Assembly (NCBI RefSeq): GCF_004745865.1
Contig: NZ_SRKZ01000001.1
Location: 1-64,000 of the forward strand
DNA length: 64,000 nucleotides
Reading direction: 5' to 3'
From: Hymenobacter wooponensis
GTDB taxonomy: Bacteria; Bacteroidota; Bacteroidia; Cytophagales; Hymenobacteraceae
The position numbers were made by a program, and so were the translations under genes. The notes below the pieces were generated by a model. That model was not told the origin of the DNA and searched no databases. It saw only the letters and a program-made list of their open reading frames with translations. Below, one piece after another: positions 44,963 to 54,465 of the stretch. Each line of letters begins with the position of its first letter. Positions within the stretch are counted from its first letter, which is position 1.

Positions 44963-47900
44963 ATGCCCGAACTCTCCTACCACATGATGCACTTAGACTC
45001 CTTACCCTACGGCTGTACGCCTGGTCGAAACCTATTGCTTACCAGCGCCTTGGCCGTAACTACCGCGCTCTTACCGCAACAAAGCCTAGCGCAAAAAACC
45101 AACGCCGAAGTGGCCTACTTCGCGGTGCAGACGGGGCCCCTCGCTACCGCCCTCCAGCACCTGCAGCGGGAGGCGGGCGTCAATATTGTATATGATGCCC
45201 AGGACCTCAAGGAAACCAAGGTAGAAGCCACTGAATTCCGGAAAGCCAAGGTGGGTGATATTTTGCGGCAGCTGCTGCGCAACAAGCCGCTGCGTTTTGA
45301 GGAAAAGCAGGGCACTATTATTCTACAGCCTACTACCTCGGCCACTCCAGCTGCCCCCAGCCGCCGCGCTGCTCAGGAAGTGAAAGGCAAGGTGACGGAT
45401 GCCAAAACCGGCGCGGCCCTGCCCGGCGTAACCGTGCTGGCAAAGGGCACTACCACAGGTGCCGTGACCAACTCTGAAGGCTTCTTCAATCTGGCTGTAC
45501 CGGATGGGGCCACTACCTTGGTGTTCTCCTTTGTAGGCTACCTAGCGCAGGAAGTGGCCATCGGCAACCAGGCCAATGTGGACGTGACCCTAGCCGTAGA
45601 TTCTAAGCTGCTCAACGACGTAGTGGTTATCGGTTACGGCTCCGTGAAGAAGGGTGAGGTAACCAGCTCTATCACCAATGTGAACCCGCGCGAGTTTAAC
45701 CGCGGCGTAGTAGCCACCCCCGACCAGATTCTGCAGGGCAAGGTAGCCGGCCTCAACATCACCCGTAGCGGCGACCCAAACGCTACGGCCTCAGTGGTGC
45801 TGCGCGGTGCCTCCTCGTTGCGGACGGGCCAAGCCCAAGAGCCGTTTTATGTAATTGACGGTGTGCCGGCAGCATCCATTAACCTGGTGGCCCCCGATGA
45901 CATTGTGAGCATTGACGTGCTGAAAGATGCTTCGGCTACTGCCATTTACGGAGCGCGGGCCGCTAACGGCGTTATCATCATTACTACCCGCCGCCAGAAG
46001 CCCAACGCGGCCGTTTCCTACAGTGGCTATGTGGGCGTGGAGCAGGTGTCAAACACCATCGATATGCTCAGCGGCGACGAGTTGCGCCGCTACCTGGAAG
46101 CAAACAGCAAGAGCCTGAGCCCCGCCGACAACGACGAGGGCACCAACACCGACTGGCAAAAGGAAGTGATGCGCACTGGCCTAAGCCACAACCACACCAT
46201 CAGCTACGGCGGGGGCTCCGAGAAGTCGGCTTTCAATGCTAGCGTTAACTACTTCAAGCGCCAGGGAGTGATAAAAACCTCCGATAGTGAGCGACTCATC
46301 GGCAAGATCAACCTCGACCAGAAGACGCTCAAGGACAAGCTGCAACTACGGTTTACCCTCACCAACTCCCTGCTCAAGCAGAACTTGATATCTGACTTGG
46401 TGTACCGCAACATGTTCACGCATTTGCCCACCACCAACATCAAAAACCCCGACGGAACCTATAAGGAGAACCTGACCCGGACGCAGTACTACAACCCCGT
46501 AGCCCTACTAGAGCAAAACAGCGAAGAGCGCAAAATCAACACCCTGCTCGGCAACGCCAGCGCCCAACTCACCATTCTGCCCAACCTGACGAATACGCTC
46601 AGCGTGTCGATGCAGAATGAGTCGGTGAAGGGCGGGGCCTACCAGGGGCGGGAGTCGCCGGTGCCGAACAGCAACAGCGTGACTGGCCTAGCGGCTAGGG
46701 GCCTTGCCCGGCGCTACAGCGTTGACAACAGCCGCAAAATTCTGGAGAACTACCTGACCTATAACCCGCTGAACAACGCCCACCACGACCTGAAAGTACT
46801 GGTGGGTTACTCCTGGCAGGAAGACAAAAACGGCGACGGCTTCCAGACTGATACTCGGGGCTTCGTGTCGGACCAGTTGGGCTACAACAACCTAAGCCTG
46901 GGCAACCCCGGCGGCGTATCGCCAAACTACGATGCGGCCATTGCCGGCTACAGCCTGGGTATTTCCACGCTGCGCCTGATTTCGTTGTACTCGCGCGTGA
47001 ACTATAGCCTCCTGGACCGGTACTTCCTGCAGGTTTCGGTGCGGCGCGATGGGTCCTCGGCCTTCGGGCAAAACAACCGCTGGGGCACTTTCCCAGCCGC
47101 TTCGCTGGCCTGGAACCTGGCCGGTGAGGACTTTTTGGCGGGCAACACCATGCTCAATGAGCTGAAGCTGCGGGTGGGCTACGGCGTAACGGGCAACTCC
47201 TTGGGCTTCGACCCGCTGATTGCCACCCAGCGCTACAGTAGCGTGGGCACCTTCTACTACAACGGGTCCTTCATCAAGGCCATCGGCCCAACTCAAAACC
47301 CCAATCCTGACCTGAAGTGGGAGTCGACGGCTATGCTGAACGTAGGCCTAGACTTCGGCCTGTTTGGCAACCGCCTGGGTGGTACCGTGGAGTATTACGA
47401 CAAGCGTACCTCCGACCTGATCTGGAACTACCCGGTTTCAACCACCCAGTACTTTGTAAATACGCTGTACGCCAACGTGGGCGAAATCAGCAACAAGGGC
47501 CTGGAGCTGACGCTGAACGCTACACCGGTGCAAACGTCGAACTTTCAGTGGAGCCTGACGGGTACGCTGGCTCACAACGTTAACAAGGTGGAGAAGCTAG
47601 CCAACGAGCAGTTCCGCCTCGACCAAGTGTACACGGCTTACCCCGGCGGCTCGGGCCAAAGCGGCATCTCTACGCAGGTAGTGAAGACGGGCTACCCCAT
47701 TGGGCAGTTCTTCCTGCCGGAGTACGCCGGCCGCGACGAGAATGGTCTTTCCCTCTTTTATAAGGCCGACGGTACCACCACCGGCTCGCCGGCCCTTGCC
47801 GACTACCGCTACCAGGGCAATGCCCAGCCCAACCTCCTGTACGGCCTGAGCAATACGGTGAGCTGGAAAAACCTGGATTTAAACTTCTTTCTGCGCGGAG

Positions 47901-48277
47901 TGCAGGGCAATAAGATTCTGAATGCGACCCTCGCCAACCTCAACATCCCGGCCCAGTCTACGGCAAACAACCTGCCCGCCTTCTCTCTGGATGAGCCCTA
48001 CGGCGACAACCGCGCCAACTACTACTCCAACCGATACCTCGAAGATGGCTCTTACCTGCGCCTCGACAACGTGACGCTGGGCTACAATCTGCCTATCAAG
48101 AACGAGTACGTGAAGCGGGCCCGCGTGTACCTGACCAGCCAGAACCTGTTCACGATTACCAGCTACCGCGGCATTGACCCGGAAATGAACTTGGGCGGCC
48201 TCACCCCTGGCCTAGACAACAACAACTTCTACCCCAAGACCCGCTCCTACGTGCTGGGCGTGAACCTGGACTTCTAG
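44963..48277 (+). CDS. susC: SusC/RagA-type TonB-dependent receptor with STN domain
   Basis: The protein has 1104 residues; ATG codons at 44984 and 44987 are alternative starts before the signal peptide (LLLTSALAVTTALLPQQSLAQ). Residues ~52-118 are a secretin/TonB short N-terminal (STN) domain, the part that contacts FecR. A carboxypeptidase-regulatory-like domain follows (~139-215; VKGKVTDAKTGAALPGVTV). The plug lies at ~222-345 (VVIGYGSVKKGEVTSSI; ASATAIYGARAANGVIIITT) and an outer-membrane beta-barrel reaches the C-terminal aromatic residue. It should import an oligomeric or phosphorylated ligand using TonB energy. The ligand is unknown; the linked phosphatase suggests an organophosphate-related substrate, as an inference. 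Confidence 0.95.
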   Translation: MPELSYHMMHLDSLPYGCTPGRNLLLTSALAVTTALLPQQSLAQKTNAEVAYFAVQTGPLATALQHLQREAGVNIVYDAQDLKETKVEATEFRKAKVGDILRQLLRNKPLRFEEKQGTIILQPTTSATPAAPSRRAAQEVKGKVTDAKTGAALPGVTVLAKGTTTGAVTNSEGFFNLAVPDGATTLVFSFVGYLAQEVAIGNQANVDVTLAVDSKLLNDVVVIGYGSVKKGEVTSSITNVNPREFNRGVVATPDQILQGKVAGLNITRSGDPNATASVVLRGASSLRTGQAQEPFYVIDGVPAASINLVAPDDIVSIDVLKDASATAIYGARAANGVIIITTRRQKPNAAVSYSGYVGVEQVSNTIDMLSGDELRRYLEANSKSLSPADNDEGTNTDWQKEVMRTGLSHNHTISYGGGSEKSAFNASVNYFKRQGVIKTSDSERLIGKINLDQKTLKDKLQLRFTLTNSLLKQNLISDLVYRNMFTHLPTTNIKNPDGTYKENLTRTQYYNPVALLEQNSEERKINTLLGNASAQLTILPNLTNTLSVSMQNESVKGGAYQGRESPVPNSNSVTGLAARGLARRYSVDNSRKILENYLTYNPLNNAHHDLKVLVGYSWQEDKNGDGFQTDTRGFVSDQLGYNNLSLGNPGGVSPNYDAAIAGYSLGISTLRLISLYSRVNYSLLDRYFLQVSVRRDGSSAFGQNNRWGTFPAASLAWNLAGEDFLAGNTMLNELKLRVGYGVTGNSLGFDPLIATQRYSSVGTFYYNGSFIKAIGPTQNPNPDLKWESTAMLNVGLDFGLFGNRLGGTVEYYDKRTSDLIWNYPVSTTQYFVNTLYANVGEISNKGLELTLNATPVQTSNFQWSLTGTLAHNVNKVEKLANEQFRLDQVYTAYPGGSGQSGISTQVVKTGYPIGQFFLPEYAGRDENGLSLFYKADGTTTGSPALADYRYQGNAQPNLLYGLSNTVSWKNLDLNFFLRGVQGNKILNATLANLNIPAQSTANNLPAFSLDEPYGDNRANYYSNRYLEDGSYLRLDNVTLGYNLPIKNEYVKRARVYLTSQNLFTITSYRGIDPEMNLGGLTPGLDNNNFYPKTRSYVLGVNLDF

Positions 48278-48456
48278 CCTGGAAATCAAGGAGCTGTAGC
48301 ACATTAACGCTCGTCGGGCTGAGCAGGTAGTGCATTACGCTGGAAGCCGATGCATCTGTGCCACGGCCTGCTCCAGCGGCCTAGGCCTCTGTACTGAAGC
48401 AGTGAAGAGGCTCCTCCGCTCAGTCTGACGACCAACTCGATTTCAACTAACCACAC

Positions 48457-50058
48457 ATGTTTACCATTCGCCCTTCCCGTTTCCTGACCTTGGCCAGCGC
48501 ACTCACTGCCGTGGTAGCTGCCACCAGCTGCACCGACCTGAATGCGCCCATCGAATCGGAATACACGCCGGCCAATTTCCTCACCACCCCCGAGCAGTTC
48601 ATTGCCGCCTCCGGGCCGGTGTACAGCCAGATGCGCAACGAAGTAGCTAAAGCCTACTGGAATCTGCAGGAGCTCAGCACCGATGAGGCTGTGATTGTGG
48701 CCCGCAACGGCAACTACTACGACGGCGCCCGTTACCAACAGCTGAGCCTGCATACCTGGAACCCGCAAAACGAGTTTGTGCGCACCGCCTGGGACTGGGG
48801 CTTCAGTGGCATCAGCACCTGCAACCGCACTTTGGCTCTATTCCAGAACACCGCCGATGGGGCGTTTAAGACCCAGTTTACTGCGGAGTTGCGCACTATG
48901 CGGGCCTTGTACTACTTCCTGATGATGGACTTGTACGGCAACATTCCGCTGGTGCCGGAGTTCGGGAGCACCGTGCAGCCCACCAACGCTACCCGCCAGC
49001 AGGTGTTTACCTACATCGAAAGCGAGTTGAAGCAGTCGTTGCCGGACCTTTCGGCCGATGTATCGTCCCAGACTTACGGGCGGCCCACGCAAGGCACGGC
49101 CCAGGCGCTGCTAGCCAAGCTGTACATGAATGCCGACGTCTACATCGGGCAGCCGAAGTACACGGAGGCCATTGCCGCCTGCAATGCCATTATCAAGAGC
49201 AAGAAGTACAGCCTGGCAGCGAATTACATGGATGTATTCGCGGTGGAAAACGGCCCCCAGGTAAGCGAAATCATTTTTGCGGTACCGTTTGACGCCAACC
49301 TGGCTCAGGGCAACATGATGTCGCGCTTTGCCCTGCACCAGCAGATGAAGGACAAGTTTAATCTGCTCTTCACGCCTAGCAACGCCAGCCTGACCTGGCC
49401 CGAGTTTTTTGCTCTTTATAAGGAGCCTACCGACACGCGCAACCAGCAGTGGCTCTCGGGCAAGCAATACCTCAACGATGGCCGCACGCCCATCCTGATT
49501 GCTACCACCAAGAAAGGCCTGGACTCGCGCTACACCGGCGCCGATGGCGGCGAAAAAGTCAACTACCATCTGGAGCTGTCGGACCGCCTCACGTTCCGGG
49601 ATGCGGCCAAGTTTGATGTGGGCAACGACGAGTTAGGCAAAGCCCAGGGCACCCGCAACATTAAATATTACCCCGATAAGTCCTCAACCTCCCGCGACCA
49701 AGGCAATGACTTGGTGCTGCTACGCTACGCCGACGTGCTGCTGCTGAAGGCGGAAGCCATCCTGCGCGGGGGCCAGGACCCTGACGGGGCTACTCCTTTG
49801 AGCTTGGTAAACCAAATCCGCACCCGCGCCCAGGTACCGGCCCTCACTACCATAGACTTGAACAGCCTATTTGAGGAGCGCAGCCGCGAAATGGCCTGGG
49901 AAGGCTGGCGCCGCAACGACCTGATTCGCTTTGGCAAGTGGGAATCGGTATGGGGCCAAGGCATGAAGAACAACGCCGAAACCTACCGCCGCATTTTCCC
50001 CATCCCAACAACTGAGCTCACGCTCAATGGCCAGCTCAAGCAAAACCCCGGCTACTAG
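48457..50058 (+). CDS. susD: SusD/RagB-type lipoprotein
   Basis: The 533-residue protein has a lipoprotein signal peptide ending at Cys25 (LTAVVAATSCTDL). It has the typical SusD layout: an N-terminal TPR-rich region (TELRTMRALYYFLMMDLYGNIPLV; TQGTAQALLAKLYMNADVYIG) and a C-terminal domain with DVLLLKAEAILRGG, RAQVPAL and FEERSREMAWEGWRRNDLIRFG. It should sit on the outer membrane as the lid and ligand-binding partner of the SusC barrel encoded 180 bp upstream. Confidence 0.95.
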   Translation: MFTIRPSRFLTLASALTAVVAATSCTDLNAPIESEYTPANFLTTPEQFIAASGPVYSQMRNEVAKAYWNLQELSTDEAVIVARNGNYYDGARYQQLSLHTWNPQNEFVRTAWDWGFSGISTCNRTLALFQNTADGAFKTQFTAELRTMRALYYFLMMDLYGNIPLVPEFGSTVQPTNATRQQVFTYIESELKQSLPDLSADVSSQTYGRPTQGTAQALLAKLYMNADVYIGQPKYTEAIAACNAIIKSKKYSLAANYMDVFAVENGPQVSEIIFAVPFDANLAQGNMMSRFALHQQMKDKFNLLFTPSNASLTWPEFFALYKEPTDTRNQQWLSGKQYLNDGRTPILIATTKKGLDSRYTGADGGEKVNYHLELSDRLTFRDAAKFDVGNDELGKAQGTRNIKYYPDKSSTSRDQGNDLVLLRYADVLLLKAEAILRGGQDPDGATPLSLVNQIRTRAQVPALTTIDLNSLFEERSREMAWEGWRRNDLIRFGKWESVWGQGMKNNAETYRRIFPIPTTELTLNGQLKQNPGY

Positions 50059-50150
50059 CTCTCCAGCAGGGGCTGCGCTAGGCCACTTGCGCAGCCTCCG
50101 CAGCTAAATACTACCCTGTTTTTCCTTTCACCCATAACCAAAACACCTTC

Positions 50151-51155
50151 ATGACACTTATTTCCAAGGCCGCCCTGCTCGCCACTGGCCTAGGCCTATC
50201 GGTGCTGGCTAGCTGCAATGTCACCAGCCAGAAAGAAGCCGTGGCGCCAAAAGCCCAAGCCCGGACCGCCGATGCTACTACGGCCTTCAAGGCCAGCTTG
50301 GCACTACGCTGGGCCCCCGTACATTACCAGGATACTGACGTGACCGGCGACCATGGCCTGAGCGGCAAGGCTGACTACATCTCGGCCATCAACTTCGACG
50401 GGGACTGGTCGGGCACCAACAACTGGAATAATCTGGCTACCCGCCCAGCCTCGGCTCATGGCTACTACTCCGTGGTAGAAACCGGGACCCACTGGTTTAT
50501 TACCTACGCCTTCTTCCACGCCCGCGACTGGACCGATAACCCCCTGCTCTACAATACGGATGAGCACGAGAACGACCTGGAGGGACTGCTGGCCGTGGTC
50601 AAGAAAGACGGCAGCACCTACGGCAACCTACAGGCCATCGTGACGGTAGCCCACTCTGATTTCTACTCCTTTGTGCCGGCCGGGAGCCCGCTACAAGCCA
50701 ACCAGGAGGACATAGATGGCACTCTGACCTTGGAGCAGTTTAATGGGGGCCTCCACCCCATAACGGCCCAGGAAGCCAAAGGGCACGGCCTGAAAGCTTA
50801 CCCCTACTACAAGCTCAACGGCGACGGCATCAAGTACTTTCCTTCCGCTACTGTGGCGGGCACGCCTGTCAGCGCCGACGACCGAAACGTATCCTACAAG
50901 CTGGTAGATATCTTCGAGCCCAGTGGCCTCTGGGAGCAACGCTTCAACACCGCCCTGTTCACCAGCCCCGATGGCGGTTTCGTAAAAAGCCGTGGCAACG
51001 GTGGCGCCAACGCGCCCTGGGCCTGGGACGATGGCAACGACGTGCCCGGCCGCGGCGAGCTAGCCACCGACCCCGCCAAGCTGGTGAATAGCTACTTCAA
51101 GAACCTAGGTACGTTCGACCTCAACTACCTCGACAACAAGTACAAGGGAATTTAA
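50151..51155 (+). CDS. Surface or periplasmic lipoprotein with EHENDLEG motif, family not named
   Basis: The 334-residue protein has a lipoprotein signal (LLATGLGLSVLASC, Cys22). I do not know a named family. Conserved-looking blocks are RWAPVHYQDTDVTGDHGLSG, INFDGDWSGTNNWNN, SVVETGTHWFITYAFFHARDW, DEHENDLEGLLAVV and IVTVAHSDFYSFVPAG. The His/Glu/Asp-rich EHENDLEG block, after an aromatic strand, recalls the GHRHDWE-type metal site of NPP1-like proteins, but this is only a resemblance. As the last gene of the SusC/SusD operon it probably binds or cleaves the same substrate at the cell surface. Confidence 0.7.
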   Translation: MTLISKAALLATGLGLSVLASCNVTSQKEAVAPKAQARTADATTAFKASLALRWAPVHYQDTDVTGDHGLSGKADYISAINFDGDWSGTNNWNNLATRPASAHGYYSVVETGTHWFITYAFFHARDWTDNPLLYNTDEHENDLEGLLAVVKKDGSTYGNLQAIVTVAHSDFYSFVPAGSPLQANQEDIDGTLTLEQFNGGLHPITAQEAKGHGLKAYPYYKLNGDGIKYFPSATVAGTPVSADDRNVSYKLVDIFEPSGLWEQRFNTALFTSPDGGFVKSRGNGGANAPWAWDDGNDVPGRGELATDPAKLVNSYFKNLGTFDLNYLDNKYKGI

Positions 51156-51177
51156 AGCTGCCTAGCACAACCCCAAT

Positions 51178-51215
51178 ACAAAAGGCCCGATACGTGTCCG
51201 TATCGGGCCTTTTGT
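51178..51215 (+). terminator. Perfect 17-bp hairpin ending the SusC/SusD operon
   Basis: Arms 51178-51194 and 51199-51215 are perfectly complementary with a 4-nt loop; the 3' arm contains CCTTTTGT. It begins 22 bp after the stop of the lipoprotein gene. Confidence 0.9.
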
Positions 51216-51918
51216 GCATCTATAAAAGGGGGCAATAGCTATGCAGAAAAAGCTCAGTAGCTAACAGCGCGTTTTGCTAGGCCACTATGTTGCTAAAGTA
51301 TGAGTTATGGGAAACCAGTTACCAAAGTCAGCTACCTAAGCTGACAGGCGGCTAAGTGGCCTAGGACTCGCTCTTGATACAGCGTAAGCGAGCTTGAGCA
51401 GATACAACTAGGCGGCCAGCCGCTCCTCTTCTTCAGGCTCAGTAGCGGGGTGCAATTCGCGCTCTAGCTGCTCCAGAAATTCGAAATCCAGCTGGCTATA
51501 CTCGTCGTTCAGGAGTGCTTCGGCAACGGGTGGGGCGGAGGTAGGGCGCAACATATTCATGCTCTTTTGTACCCTCTCTCGAGAAATGAGGTTGCATCTC
51601 GGCGGTACAAGACTATGGCTTGGCTAGGAAAAGACCTGACCTGGTAAAGGCTTCTTGTGTCTGATTCATGGCTTATGTAAACTCTATTCTCTCACACAGC
51701 AACGCAACAACCTCCGGCAGCAGGCTCAGGCACCGGGCAGGCTGGTATATACCTCTAACCAACATAGATAGCCCACACAACTGTTACGTTAGCTGGCAGG
51801 CTCGCTGAGTGCTGCTTCAGGAAAGTGTTGTTGTGCAGGCGCTGATGCACGCTAGGCCAGTGGGACTGCGCGCTTCTTGCAGCAAACGCGGCATGAGCTA
51901 GGCCAGTACTCCCGCTGC
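51216..51918. other. Mostly non-coding region with one small minus-strand ORF
   Basis: About 700 bp between the terminator and the TonB-like gene. The only coding candidate is the 50-residue ORF at 51408-51560. The rest shows several GGCCTAG/CTAGGCC copies (near 51279, 51359, 51851, 51900) and no recognisable RNA gene. Confidence 0.4.
51408..51560 (-). CDS. Small acidic protein, unknown function
   Basis: A 50-residue ORF with two closely spaced ATG codons (51560 and 51554). The C-terminal half is strongly acidic and looks like one amphipathic helix (YSQLDFEFLEQLERELHPAT, ending EPEEEERLAA). No family is recognised and no signal or membrane segment is visible. Codon use looks like that of real genes in this window, with G/C at many third positions and no rare-looking runs. 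It sits alone between the SusC/SusD operon and a TonB-like gene. Confidence 0.5.
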   Translation of the reverse strand: MNMLRPTSAPPVAEALLNDEYSQLDFEFLEQLERELHPATEPEEEERLAA

Positions 51919-52371
51919 TTAATACACTCCCCTAAATACAATGGGCAGAGTATACATAACAGGCACGGGTTGATTGGCGTTTTTACCGGGGTTCCACCAG
52001 GGCATAATGCGCACCAAGCGAAGAGCTTCCTCATCTAAACCAGCGCCTAGCCCTTTCACAATTTTGGCATCGCGAATGCGGCCTTCTTCCGTGACCAGAA
52101 AGCTTACGAATACCTTTCCGCCAACACGCCGGTTTAGGGCTTCTTGCGGGTACTGCAGCTTATTGCGCAAGAAGGCACGCATGGCCTCCTCACCTCCCGG
52201 AAAGGAAGGCATGATTTCCGCCGTATAATAGGCCGCGGGTGAGCTAGGGGTTTCAACATCGGCCCGAGCTGCCTCATCGGGGACGATGGTAGAACTCACT
52301 GACTGGGCCCGGGCCCATGTGCTGCCTGTTAACGATACCAGAAGCAGAATCCAGCGTAACGGTTGGGACAT
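51919..52371 (-). CDS. TonB-like energy transducer C-terminal domain protein
   Basis: I start at the ATG at 52371 because it gives a signal peptide (LRWILLLVSLTGSTWARAQ) and 150 residues; longer in-frame starts exist upstream. The C-terminal domain matches the TonB fold used in many Bacteroidota proteins: MPSFPGGEEAMRAFLRNKLQYP, then GKVFVSFLVTEEGRIRDAKI and EEALRLVRIMPWWNPGKN. Because it has a cleavable signal and lacks a long Pro-rich spacer, it is likely a periplasmic protein that contributes to envelope energy transfer, or a partner of such a system, rather than a full TonB. Confidence 0.85.
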   Translation of the reverse strand: MSQPLRWILLLVSLTGSTWARAQSVSSTIVPDEAARADVETPSSPAAYYTAEIMPSFPGGEEAMRAFLRNKLQYPQEALNRRVGGKVFVSFLVTEEGRIRDAKIVKGLGAGLDEEALRLVRIMPWWNPGKNANQPVPVMYTLPIVFRGVY

Positions 52372-52679
52372 AGATGACCTGAGGTTGAGAGCGAATAGTC
52401 GAGCAAAACTATATTTCTCGCCCCCGTAGCCGGTGACGATCCGGTTATCATTACGTTGCGGATTTATGTCCTGCAGCCCTCCACTTTCAGGCAGAAGTGC
52501 TCGAATCGCTCTCTTTTTGGCGCAATACTCCGATAACAACCCAGCTGACCGGTAAGAAAGAGCTCAGGATGCGTACTTTTGGTAGAATTCAAGGCCACTG
52601 TAGGCCTGCTCGAGGGGTGTACCCCATGAGCGAGTCAGCTCTTGGATACTTAGGCGCACCACTCCTACCAGCTTAGTTT

Positions 52680-54425
52680 ATGCCACCAGTACCCGTTGCG
52701 GAAGAGTTGCTGTCGGAATCAGCATTGCTGGCGCGCTTGTTTCCCAATGGTGGGGAGATGGGTGCCCACATTCGTCAGCTAGACTGGTCCACTACTCCGC
52801 TCGGGCCGGTACATGGCTGGCCCCAAAGCCTGCGCACGGCGGTTAGCATTATGCTAGGCTCGCAATTTCCCATGATGGTGCACTGGGGCCCCAAGCTCGT
52901 TCACTTTTACAACGACGGCTACGCTGCCATTCTGCAAGCCAAACACCCCGGCGCTCTAGGCCAGCCCGCTGAGCCTTGGTGGCGAGAGATGTGGCCTTTT
53001 TTGCTGAATATCTTTGAGCCGGTACTGGCGGGGCAAACCACCTATTTCGAGAACGAGCTGGTACTCCCCAACCGCCAAGGGTCAGTAGAGGAAGCGTATT
53101 TTACGTTCTCTCACAGCCCTATCTATAATGAGGCCGGAGTAGTAGAAGGCATCTTTGTTACGGCGCTGGAAACCACAAATACCGTGCTGCATCACCGGCG
53201 CTTAGCGCTGCTGAGCCACCTAACGGCCCAAACGGCGCTATCAACCTTGCCGGCAGAAGCAGCGCAGCACATCATTGCTGCCTTAGCCACTGATGCCGCT
53301 GATATTCCCTTTGCCTTGCTGTATGCGTGTGCCGAGGGCGTTTCTCACTTACAGCTGCGGGCATGGTTTGGCGTACCGCCCGGTGAGCCCGCCGCGCCCA
53401 CTACTATAAGTGTGAGCGAGCCAAACGAACGAGCTTGGCCGCTGGCCGCCGCACTCGAGCAAAGTGAACCAACGCTGGTTTCTTCCCTCACTGAACGGTT
53501 TGGCTCCTGGCCCACCGGAACGTGGCCCGAGGTGCCCACTCAGGCCCTGTTGCTCCCGCTGGCCGTGGGAAACCAGCCTCCTAACACCGTGCTCATTGTG
53601 GGCCTAAGTGCCCGCCGGCCCTTAGATGAGGCCTACCGGGAGTTTTTTACGTTGGTAGCAGACTACGCTGGCCGGGCTCTAACACGTGCCACTGCCCTCT
53701 ACGATGCGCAGCGCCTTAACCAGCGCCTACGCGATATGAATGCCTCCATGGATTCATTCGTGCACATTGTAGCCCACGATCTAAAAGGCCCCGTTACCAA
53801 CCTAGAGGGGCTGCTGAAAGCGTATCACGAAGAAGCTCCTGGCTCCACGCGAGACCACGTTATAGAGCTGCTTGAGCAGGAAGTGCACCGCCTGACGAGC
53901 ACCGTACAGGGCCTGCTGCAGGTATTACACACCCAGTACGGCACGGCCCTCGTAACCGATACTATTGCCTGGTCAGACGTTTACTCCTCCGTCCGAGTGG
54001 ATGTGGCCGACATCCTCGACCAGCAGCAGGGCATTCTTACGGCTGATTTTCAAGGTGCTCCTACCATTCGCTACCCGCGCGTGTACCTGGTCAGCATATT
54101 GAAGAACTTGGTGCACAATGCGCTCAAGTACCGAGCTCTGGAGCGCCCACCCCTGGTTCATATTCAAAGCCAGCGGCAGGGCCAGGAGATACACCTGACG
54201 GTATCCGACAACGGGCGGGGCATCGATTTAATCAAGGATGGGGAACGGCTTTTTCAGCCCTTCACCCGTCTGACGGCCGAAGGTGAAGGGGCAGGCCTAG
54301 GCCTGCACATGATTCGTACGCTTGTGCAGAAGCGCGGCGGTGACCTGCAGGTAAGCAGCACGCTCGGCCTGGGCACCACCTTTACGGTTATCCTGCTTGA
54401 AGACCCACCCGTACCGTCGGTCTAA
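52680..54425 (+). CDS. Orphan sensor histidine kinase (PAS-like, GAF-like, HisKA, HATPase)
   Basis: The 581-residue protein has no obvious membrane helix, so it is probably cytosolic. Residues ~25-170 resemble a PAS-type sensor (GWPQSLRTAVSIMLGSQFPMMVHWG; FTFSHSPIYNEAGVVEGIFV). Residues ~175-340 resemble a GAF domain. The HisKA box has FVHIVAHDLKGPV with the phospho-acceptor His366. The ATP-binding domain shows NLVHNALKYR, VSDNGRGID and GEGAGLGLHMIRTLV. No response regulator gene lies next to it. The sensed signal is unknown. Confidence 0.9.
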   Translation: MPPVPVAEELLSESALLARLFPNGGEMGAHIRQLDWSTTPLGPVHGWPQSLRTAVSIMLGSQFPMMVHWGPKLVHFYNDGYAAILQAKHPGALGQPAEPWWREMWPFLLNIFEPVLAGQTTYFENELVLPNRQGSVEEAYFTFSHSPIYNEAGVVEGIFVTALETTNTVLHHRRLALLSHLTAQTALSTLPAEAAQHIIAALATDAADIPFALLYACAEGVSHLQLRAWFGVPPGEPAAPTTISVSEPNERAWPLAAALEQSEPTLVSSLTERFGSWPTGTWPEVPTQALLLPLAVGNQPPNTVLIVGLSARRPLDEAYREFFTLVADYAGRALTRATALYDAQRLNQRLRDMNASMDSFVHIVAHDLKGPVTNLEGLLKAYHEEAPGSTRDHVIELLEQEVHRLTSTVQGLLQVLHTQYGTALVTDTIAWSDVYSSVRVDVADILDQQQGILTADFQGAPTIRYPRVYLVSILKNLVHNALKYRALERPPLVHIQSQRQGQEIHLTVSDNGRGIDLIKDGERLFQPFTRLTAEGEGAGLGLHMIRTLVQKRGGDLQVSSTLGLGTTFTVILLEDPPVPSV

Positions 54426-54465
54426 CAGGATCTTATTCTATGCTACCAACCTCGTAATAAGGCAA

